Source: CAYLWN01 sp964387625 (GTDB lineage: Bacteria > Patescibacteriota > Microgenomatia > UBA10105). Taken from it: a stretch of 6,282 nucleotides of DNA. Position 1 is the stretch's first letter. Each line of letters opens with the position of its first letter. A program made the position numbers and the translations under genes. Below are positions 1-5,372 of this stretch, piece by piece. The notes under the pieces were generated by a model. It did not search any database. It saw only the letters and a program-made list of their open reading frames with translations, and had not been told where the DNA came from. Location of the stretch: the NCBI GenBank assembly GCA_964387625.1, contig CAYLWN010000045.1, positions 1 to 6,282 of the forward strand, read 5' to 3'.

Positions 1-68
1 TTTTGCAGTAAGTAATGAATGAAGTTCGAACCGATAAATCCGGCGCCTCCTGTAATTAAAAGTCGCAT
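1..68 (-). CDS. rfbB: dTDP-glucose 4,6-dehydratase, N-terminal fragment (cut by window edge)
   Basis: Only the first 22 codons are visible, from an ATG at 68-66. They translate to MRLLITGGAGFIGSNFIHYL followed by LQ. The GGAGFIGSN stretch is the glycine-rich NAD(P)-binding loop (GxxGxxG) of extended short-chain dehydrogenases, in the form typical of RfbB/RmlB. That cytoplasmic enzyme converts dTDP-glucose to dTDP-4-keto-6-deoxyglucose, the step after RfbA. The start lies 9 bases after the stop of the rfbA-like gene, so the two are surely co-transcribed; no Shine-Dalgarno sequence is visible in that gap. From these residues alone another NAD-dependent epimerase (for example a UDP-glucose 4-epimerase) cannot be excluded. 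The RfbA neighbour is what makes RfbB the best call. Confidence 0.85.
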   Translation of the reverse strand, partial: MRLLITGGAGFIGSNFIHYLLQ

Positions 69-77
69 ATCAAGAAT

Positions 78-827
78 TTAATCCGGCTCTTCCTGAAGCC
101 TTTTTCCGGCTGTTTTTCTAGCCCAAAATACGTTTGTTTTATAAAGACTCATAAATGTACCTGCATCCGACCAGTAACCGCTTAAATTCGCCCACCTAAG
201 ACTGCCTTCCTTGATATATATGTTGTTAATGTCGGTAATTTCCAACTGTCCCCTAACAGATGGTTTGATTTGGGAAATATGGTGAAAAACGTGAGAATCG
301 TAAATATAAAGCCCCGTAACCGCAAGATTGGATTTAGGTTTTTTGGGTTTTTCGACAATCGTAATAACTTTTGTTTTGTCTTTGGGGTCAATCTCTGCAA
401 TTCCAAAGCGGTGCGGATCATGAACTTCTTTCAGGAAAATTAAGGCTCCGTCCTTAAAACTTTTGACCTCTTTTGAAATATCGGCATCCGTACAATTATC
501 TCCCAAAATTACCGTTATCGGCTCGTGGTCGGAGAAATCCTCTGCCAACCGCAGAGCATCGGCAATGCCGCCGTTTCCTGAAGTTTGATAAGCATACTCC
601 AAGTGGTCAATACCAAATTCTTTGCCGTTTTGTAAAACCCTGATAAAATCACCTGCATGGGGTCCGCCGACAACGACCAGAATATCGCGAATACCGGCAT
701 TTACCAGAGTCTGGATCGGATAAAAAACCATCGGTTTATCAAAAACCGGAAGCAAATGCTTATTGGTTGCGTGCGTCAGGGGATAAAGCCTTGTCCCCAA
801 ACCGCCTGCTAAAACAATGCCTTTCAT
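78..827 (-). CDS. rfbA: Glucose-1-phosphate thymidylyltransferase, short form (RfbA/RmlA-like)
   Basis: This 249-residue cytoplasmic nucleotidyltransferase is predicted to join glucose-1-phosphate and dTTP to give dTDP-glucose and pyrophosphate, the entry step to dTDP-rhamnose-type sugars. Visible motifs in order: GGLGTRLYPLT (residues 8-18, nucleotide-binding loop), NKHLLPVFDKPM (22-33), LGDN with metal-binding D110 (108-111), VEKP (158-161), GLYIYD (172-177), RGQLEITDIN (192-201) and the late WSDAGT (219-224), whose D221 matches the second metal-binding Asp. Classical RmlA proteins are about 290 residues. This one stops soon after WSDAGT and lacks the C-terminal segment, as in the short sugar-nucleotidyltransferases found in several phyla. 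It departs from the usual GGSGTRL and SKQLLP at S to L and SKQ to NKH. ATG is at 827-825, directly below a strong promoter. It is followed 9 bases later by rfbB. A different nucleotide preference (e.g. UTP) is possible but less likely. Confidence 0.92.
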   Translation of the reverse strand: MKGIVLAGGLGTRLYPLTHATNKHLLPVFDKPMVFYPIQTLVNAGIRDILVVVGGPHAGDFIRVLQNGKEFGIDHLEYAYQTSGNGGIADALRLAEDFSDHEPITVILGDNCTDADISKEVKSFKDGALIFLKEVHDPHRFGIAEIDPKDKTKVITIVEKPKKPKSNLAVTGLYIYDSHVFHHISQIKPSVRGQLEITDINNIYIKEGSLRWANLSGYWSDAGTFMSLYKTNVFWARKTAGKRLQEEPD

Positions 828-834
828 TGGATTA

Positions 835-863
835 ATTATATATTACTCTACTTTCTCTCTCAA
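835..863 (-). promoter_or_regulatory. Sigma70-type promoter for rfbA-rfbB, apparently leaderless
   Basis: On the minus strand a TTGAGA box (863-858, 5 of 6 to TTGACA) is followed after exactly 17 bases by a perfect TATAAT (840-835). The last T of the -10 box is 7 bases from the A of the rfbA ATG at 827, so the expected transcription start falls at or within a base of the start codon. No Shine-Dalgarno sequence lies between the box and the ATG (bases TAATCCA). This fits a leaderless mRNA. The spacing and boxes are read directly; promoter activity is inferred, and AT-rich DNA yields chance matches. Confidence 0.6.
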
Positions 864-916
864 TTATTTTTTTATTTTAATTTATACTCAACAGCTCAAA
901 TGCAAAAACTTCTTAA

Positions 917-1918
917 TTATTGATAAAAAACCAAGTTGTAGTATTTTTGCAATATATCTACCGCTTCTTTTGGAGTATTATTGTCGTTAAAAATTGCTGT
1001 GGATCCTCCGTGTGAAACCCAATAATTAATACCAATTACATTTTCTTTTTGGGACAAAAGTTCCAATGCCTCATTAAGCCATTCAGCTTGGTCCTGATCT
1101 GTCATATTTTGGTGTATGTTTTTAATTGGTAACCCAATCTCCCCTATAACCACTTTTGCATTTTTATTAATTATTAAATAGTCTATATCACTAGAAATTT
1201 TTTGGGGTGTTTTAACATAATGATCTACAACAATTAAATTACTCATTGCTTTTAAAGTCTTTTCATCCATTACCAGATTGGCAACATCATAATTCATAGA
1301 AGCATAGTTCGTTGCAACTTTTTTACCAATATTATTGATTTCTTTCTGTGAAATTATATTTTCATCAATCATAAACTGTCTGAATTCGTCTAAATTAGTA
1401 TCGTTTCTTGGATCTCCTGGCCCGCCATTCTCGCACTCCGGACAAGGAGTAAAAATATCTCCATCTTCAAAAAGATCAGGGTTGTTTCTTATAAAGGATT
1501 GTGTAAGGTCTATATGTTTTACCCGGCTTAAGTTTTTAGTTTCACCAAACCAGCCTTCCCAGCCGGAAAAATTGCCTCTAAACCAAACATTGAGATTGTA
1601 TTTCCGAGCAACTATTACCCATCTTCGAAGATACGGAATAAATTTTTCATCATATGGCGTCCCAATCGCAATGTGTGTAGCCCCTGTATCTTTTATGGAT
1701 TTTACCTGTGAATCTATTGTTTCATCGAATGAAGGCTCATTTAATTTTTCTTGTGCCAGATCACGAGAAAATTTCATGGTATCTATAGATTTTACTGACC
1801 AGGTTCGATTTGTTTTATTAGGATATTGCGCCGTGCGACTTTTAGTTGCAACTAGAAATAAGCTGCCACCAGTAACAATTACAAAAAGAATAAACGTCAA
1901 TATTGTCTTATTCCACAT
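917..1918 (-). CDS. Membrane-anchored, TIM-barrel glycoside hydrolase-like protein
   Basis: This protein has 333 residues. Residues about 5-24 form one hydrophobic segment after a Lys-containing N-terminus, so it is a signal anchor or uncleaved signal peptide with the rest outside the membrane. The body alternates strand-like and helical stretches as in a (beta/alpha)8 barrel: THIAIGTPYD (81-90), LNVWFRGNFSGWEGWFG (109-125), DIFTPCPECENGGPGD (154-169), LIVVDHYV (228-235), KVVIGEIGLP (255-264) and VIGINYWVSHGG (294-305). The GEIG element with E260 fits the strand-7 nucleophile of clan GH-A hydrolases, E161 or E163 could be the strand-4 acid/base, and W300 fits the strand-8 tryptophan. I cannot assign a GH family. 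It starts 11 bases after the preceding GT-C gene's stop, with a weak GGA 9-11 bases before the ATG, so it is probably co-transcribed and may trim or remodel the glycan made by its neighbours. A non-catalytic sugar-binding barrel is an alternative. Confidence 0.7.
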   Translation of the reverse strand: MWNKTILTFILFVIVTGGSLFLVATKSRTAQYPNKTNRTWSVKSIDTMKFSRDLAQEKLNEPSFDETIDSQVKSIKDTGATHIAIGTPYDEKFIPYLRRWVIVARKYNLNVWFRGNFSGWEGWFGETKNLSRVKHIDLTQSFIRNNPDLFEDGDIFTPCPECENGGPGDPRNDTNLDEFRQFMIDENIISQKEINNIGKKVATNYASMNYDVANLVMDEKTLKAMSNLIVVDHYVKTPQKISSDIDYLIINKNAKVVIGEIGLPIKNIHQNMTDQDQAEWLNEALELLSQKENVIGINYWVSHGGSTAIFNDNNTPKEAVDILQKYYNLVFYQ

Positions 1919-1929
1919 CTCAGATCCGG

Positions 1930-3567
1930 CTATTTCTGCTTTCCCAGAATCGGCTCGGTAACCAAACCTTCCACAAACTCCGGTTTCAGTTGGTAAATAT
2001 CGGAAAAGGGAAATTTTTCAACTAAATCGTACTTTGACAAATCCGGATTATTTTTAATATTGCTATAAGTTAAATCATTATCATCATAAGTTCTCATAAT
2101 GATCCAGCGTGCCCAATGAGCCGGATTTGTAGTCGCTTCGTCCCAATACTTCCCTGTTCCTTCATGAATATATTTTTTCATAGGAAGACCTGAGGAAAAA
2201 ATGATTGCATCATGAGATGCAACAGATATTAAAACAAATCCTTTTTCGGACTTTGCATTTTTATTAAGCCAACCGCTAACCTCAGTGACATTTTTTTGAC
2301 TTGAGCCGACTTTTGCATCGTCTATTGTAACGGCATCCACATTACCATAGGAAAAAAATGTTACAAATAATATTAACCCGATTATCAGATATCGGAAAGG
2401 TTTAACCCTTTGAATTAAATAACCAATAAATATAGCAAATACCGGGACAAGCATAACCCCATATCGTGCATTAAACCATGTTTTTCCGGTAATGCCTTCA
2501 ATAAATAGAACCGAATGGCCCATAAACAAAGCTAGGATATTAAAAATAAGCGGTGCCAAAAGAGCACTACTGGCAATCCTGACGCTTTCTTTAATTCGCT
2601 TGTCAAACCAAAAGGCAACCATACCAATTGTTCCCAAAAGAACAATTAACGCGCCTGAATTATAGATTAGGGCATATAGATAAGTTCTTACTGACAGAAT
2701 CAGATTACCTTTTGTTGCTAACTCTCCCGCTTGTTCAATTTGTGCTTGCTGGGTATGTGCAGAAAAAGGACCGAATGCAAAATACAAAGGGTCTTTGAAA
2801 ATCAACAAGTTCCACAGTAGCCAAAGACCAATTCCCAAACCTGCTAAGGTACTAAAAAAGATAAAATTGCCTTCGCTCATTTTATGGATTCTCTTTTTAC
2901 TTGTATGGAAAACGATCAAAACTGAAGCAAATATAATTAGAAACCAACCATCGTAACGGACCAAACTTGATAAGAATATCCAAAAAGCCGCTTTTATTAA
3001 ATGAAATATTTCTTCAGTGTTATGCCATAGCATTAGTTCATAGACTCCGGCCATCATTAAAACTATTAGCAGAAGCTCGGTCATGGCGGTTGATTGAAGA
3101 TACAAAATATTAATATTTGCGATAAATACAAATATTCCAAATAATCTTCCAAATATCCCAACACCCATTTTTTGAAGATACAAATAGATTAAATAGCCTG
3201 TTCCTACAAATGAAATCATAGAAATTAATGCTCCGGAGAGACCTGAATGCCACATAAAATCATTCCAAATCGTAGGAATCATCAAAAAATGCTGCAGTGG
3301 TAACCAAACGGATCCTATCTGGGCAAGTCCGGGCTTTAAACCTTCTACTACTCTTCTTCCTATATCAAGATGGGATCGGGCGTCATTATAGGCAAGACCT
3401 AAATTATTATTGTAAAACCAAATAAAGGTTAAGATTGAGATAATACTCAACACTAGAATAACTACTTGGTTAAAATATTTTTCGGTAAAAATATGAAGCT
3501 TACCCAGGTTATCTTTTTTATTAAAAGAAAACTGTATTATTAAATTAGTGAAATCTAAATTAATCAT
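1930..3567 (-). CDS. GT-C / GT39-like integral membrane glycosyltransferase
   Basis: This multi-pass membrane protein has about 545 residues and is predicted to transfer a sugar from a polyprenyl-phosphate donor on the outer membrane face. Numbering here starts at the upstream TTG (3588). A first transmembrane helix (about 41-59) leads into an external loop with YNDARSHLDIGRRV (67-80), where D69 is the expected catalytic acidic residue of the GT-C fold. STAMTELLL (166-174, E171) matches the second acidic motif, and LVRYDGWFLI (209-218) and WFNARYGVMLVP (371-382) are further family-type elements. About ten hydrophobic helices precede a soluble C-terminal domain from about 418 to 552. Start choice: TTG at 3588 and ATG at 3567 (residue 8) are both in frame and neither has a clear ribosome binding site; I prefer the ATG. 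It begins 33 bases after the upstream stop and ends 11 bases before the hydrolase-like gene. Donor and acceptor cannot be read from sequence. Confidence 0.8.
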   Translation of the reverse strand: MINLDFTNLIIQFSFNKKDNLGKLHIFTEKYFNQVVILVLSIISILTFIWFYNNNLGLAYNDARSHLDIGRRVVEGLKPGLAQIGSVWLPLQHFLMIPTIWNDFMWHSGLSGALISMISFVGTGYLIYLYLQKMGVGIFGRLFGIFVFIANINILYLQSTAMTELLLIVLMMAGVYELMLWHNTEEIFHLIKAAFWIFLSSLVRYDGWFLIIFASVLIVFHTSKKRIHKMSEGNFIFFSTLAGLGIGLWLLWNLLIFKDPLYFAFGPFSAHTQQAQIEQAGELATKGNLILSVRTYLYALIYNSGALIVLLGTIGMVAFWFDKRIKESVRIASSALLAPLIFNILALFMGHSVLFIEGITGKTWFNARYGVMLVPVFAIFIGYLIQRVKPFRYLIIGLILFVTFFSYGNVDAVTIDDAKVGSSQKNVTEVSGWLNKNAKSEKGFVLISVASHDAIIFSSGLPMKKYIHEGTGKYWDEATTNPAHWARWIIMRTYDDNDLTYSNIKNNPDLSKYDLVEKFPFSDIYQLKPEFVEGLVTEPILGKQK

Positions 3568-3600
3568 GCATTTTATTCTTTGAAACAAATTTATAAAATC

Positions 3601-5124
3601 CTAATCTGCTTTTCCGTCATTTACGAGAAGCGCAAAGTAAGCTGCCATAAACATAACTGCAATGAGAACCACTAAAATTGCTAGATAAAATCCCGCCGAA
3701 AAACGATCTGCAAAAAATAGGTTATAGGTTAAGGAACTGGTAAAATTCTTGCTCAGGAGTTGGAAATTATAAACATAAGTATGTGGAATCGAAAGAGTAA
3801 GATAAACCGCCTCAATTTTAGGTGGAATCGCACTGCTTGTAAGTGCTCCGACTAAACTGATCACCGTACTATAAACCAAAAGAACAATAAAAACTGACAG
3901 GAAAATTAAATGTTTCCGGAACCTGTCAATGGTCACTCCTAATGCCGAAGCCATAAGTGCAGCCCCCGGAATCAGATACCGCGGGCCAAAAGCCCAACCA
4001 CCCCAAGGGTCACCAAACATCGAATACACTACTATATTTAAAGCTAAAGTGCCTATAATCACAGTTAACATTGCCTGTTTTTCGATTTTTTTGTAAACCA
4101 GCCAAAAACCACAAATCCCAACTAGCAGGATCGGACTGTAAAACAGCCATGAGCGCTCGTTGCTTAAAAGAAGAATGTAAAAACCTGTAAGCTGAGCCCT
4201 TGTATTGAAAGGCAGATTAAACACTGGGTTATCTTTTGATTTTGATTCAGAACTGGCAGGTGTCAGCATATTTCTAGCAGGTAAACTATCTTTAAAATAT
4301 CCAGATCTGCCAATTATCTGGGCAATCTTAAAATACGAACCCGTGGTTTTCTGGTTATACCAGCCAAAAACAGCAATAAGTGGTATAAAACCTATCAAAA
4401 GCCCAATAATCCGCATGCTTACAGAAATTCTAAGGTTATCTACAAACCCTTTAAAATCGAAGTGTTTGGAAAGAATATAAATTCCCGCAGGCAAAAATAG
4501 AATTAAATTGGGTACATCCAGAAGCGCTCCAACCCCCGCTAAGAACCCGAAAAGGACATTGTTTAAAAATGTCCTTTTCCCTGTCGCATTCAAAAGACCA
4601 AGTATAATTACAGTAGTACTTAACGTATGTTGAGTGTAATTTAGGGAATAGGTCAAAGCATTGGTTGCAAACATAAATACTAAACCACAAGTTATACTTG
4701 CATAAAAACTTGCCCCCAATTTGTAAGCAAGCCGTGCGACTAAAAACAGGTTCAAAATCAGAAATATTGTTATTGAAAAATAAGCAAAAACCTGAGGCAT
4801 ACCGAAATGCTCACCCAAAAGATAAAAGGGTACACCAACAAATGAAACTCCGGGGGTAAAAATCGATAAGAATTTACCCCGGTACTCAACGATATCAGGG
4901 GAAGCAAATTTGGCGAGTGTATCGTTTAGAAAAAACGTTTTATCTTCGACAATTGCCTCAGTTAAAGCGTATCTGGAAGTTCCATTCGAAAGTTCAAAAG
5001 GCCCCCCATTACTGATATCCTTTTCCGTCTGAAAATATAAAGGTGTACCCTTTTGACCTTTAATTACCAAAAATACTACAAGTAAAGAAATAATAAAAAT
5101 AAATAGTAGAAAGAACCTTCTCAT
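3601..5124 (-). CDS. Multi-pass membrane protein, GT-C glycosyltransferase-like
   Basis: This protein has 507 residues. An N-terminal helix (about 4-21) is followed by a large external loop (about 22-92) containing NGTSRYALTEAIVEDKTFFL (47-66), in the place where GT-C enzymes carry their acidic catalytic residues. FTPGVSFVGVPFYLLG (89-104) opens the next helix. Later landmarks are YSLNYTQHTLST (159-170), LLDVPN (201-206), NERSWLFYSPILL (322-334, start of a helix) and FGDPWGGWAFGPRYLIP (370-386), the last being a familiar late GT-C-like motif. About ten to twelve helices are present, ending with one at about 477-500 and a short polar tail. It is not an obvious duplicate of the next gene: lengths, motifs and the soluble tail differ. 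The ATG at 5124-5122 has no Shine-Dalgarno sequence. The gene stops 33 bases before the preferred ATG of the next GT-C gene, indicating one transcription unit. Flippase- or ligase-like roles are alternatives; substrate unknown. Confidence 0.72.
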   Translation of the reverse strand: MRRFFLLFIFIISLLVVFLVIKGQKGTPLYFQTEKDISNGGPFELSNGTSRYALTEAIVEDKTFFLNDTLAKFASPDIVEYRGKFLSIFTPGVSFVGVPFYLLGEHFGMPQVFAYFSITIFLILNLFLVARLAYKLGASFYASITCGLVFMFATNALTYSLNYTQHTLSTTVIILGLLNATGKRTFLNNVLFGFLAGVGALLDVPNLILFLPAGIYILSKHFDFKGFVDNLRISVSMRIIGLLIGFIPLIAVFGWYNQKTTGSYFKIAQIIGRSGYFKDSLPARNMLTPASSESKSKDNPVFNLPFNTRAQLTGFYILLLSNERSWLFYSPILLVGICGFWLVYKKIEKQAMLTVIIGTLALNIVVYSMFGDPWGGWAFGPRYLIPGAALMASALGVTIDRFRKHLIFLSVFIVLLVYSTVISLVGALTSSAIPPKIEAVYLTLSIPHTYVYNFQLLSKNFTSSLTYNLFFADRFSAGFYLAILVVLIAVMFMAAYFALLVNDGKAD

Positions 5125-5132
5125 TTTAATAA

Positions 5133-5158
5133 TTTAGTGCTTTTTGCGATTTACTAAA
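5133..5158. repeat. Short inverted repeat before the 507-residue membrane protein gene
   Basis: TTTAGT (5133-5138) and ACTAAA (5153-5158) are perfect 6-base inverted arms around 14 bases. The element lies 9 bases upstream of the ATG at 5124 and overlaps the stop codon of the possible 55-codon ORF. It could be an operator-like or RNA-hairpin site, but six AT-rich base pairs are easily a chance event. Confidence 0.25.
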
Positions 5159-5321
5159 CTACGGCAAGATCAGATCCTTGCCTTTGTACCTCATATCTAC
5201 ATATTAAGTTTACTAAAAAAAGAAAACCAGCTTCTACGGGATGTAGAAACAAAATTGTATTCTCTTTAAATGCAGTATTTGCTATTGTTACGCTTGATTT
5301 ATGATTAATTTGATATTTCAT
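5154..5321 (-). CDS. Possible small protein of 55 residues, unknown function
   Basis: An ATG at 5321-5319 opens 55 codons ending in TAG at 5156-5154. The product is MKYQINHKSSVTIANTAFKE in the first 20 residues, then NTILFLHPVEAGFLFLVNLI and a polar tail ending in DLAVV. Residues about 22-41 are hydrophobic but include HPVEAG, so this is not a clean membrane helix. A purine-rich AAGAAAAG lies just upstream and could serve as a weak ribosome binding site. The pattern of a short charged N-terminus, a TILFL strand and a following FLVN loosely recalls PqqD-type domains (strand, turn, LN), but it is shorter than the usual roughly 80-95 residues and the match is too weak to name. It lies 51 bases after the acyltransferase-like gene and 29 bases before the membrane protein gene, on the same strand. 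It may be a real small gene, a remnant, or chance. Confidence 0.35.
   Translation of the reverse strand: MKYQINHKSSVTIANTAFKENTILFLHPVEAGFLFLVNLICRYEVQRQGSDLAVV
5163..5182. repeat. Small GC-containing hairpin in the intergenic gap
   Basis: GGCAAG (5163-5168) and CTTGCC (5177-5182) are perfect inverted arms around an 8-base loop containing two GATC copies offset by five bases. It is the only GC-rich hairpin I found in the gap between the acyltransferase-like gene and the membrane protein gene. On the minus strand no T-run follows it, so it does not qualify as a standard intrinsic terminator; on the plus strand only three Ts follow. A weak RNA structure or chance are both possible. Confidence 0.3.
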
Positions 5322-5372
5322 GTCTTTTCTTACCCAAATATATTTATTTATTTCTTAAAATAAATTCTGTAT

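Noticed and set aside
182..700. Two short minus-strand frames (182-421 and 515-700) inside rfbA
   Set aside because: They overlap the rfbA frame, whose motifs are in perfect order over the whole length, so they are out-of-frame shadows.
828..916. A terminator after the hydrolase-like gene
   Set aside because: The gap is AT-rich and has A and T runs, but I found no GC-rich stem before a T-run; only the promoter is supportable.
1335..1961. A 208-codon open frame on the plus strand
   Set aside because: It lies opposite the hydrolase-like gene, which has a clear signal anchor and barrel motifs. Its translation shows no recognisable domain, so it is a shadow frame.
4205..4480. A 91-codon open frame on the plus strand inside the 507-residue membrane protein gene
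   Set aside because: It is fully antisense to a gene with coherent membrane topology and motifs, has no start signal and shows no known motif.
4451..4690. A 79-codon minus-strand frame inside the membrane protein gene
   Set aside because: It overlaps the well-supported frame out of phase and has Cys-rich low-quality composition typical of chance translation.
5163..5182. The GGCAAG/CTTGCC hairpin as an intrinsic terminator
   Set aside because: The stem is only six base pairs and no run of Ts follows on the transcribed minus strand, so terminator function is not supported.
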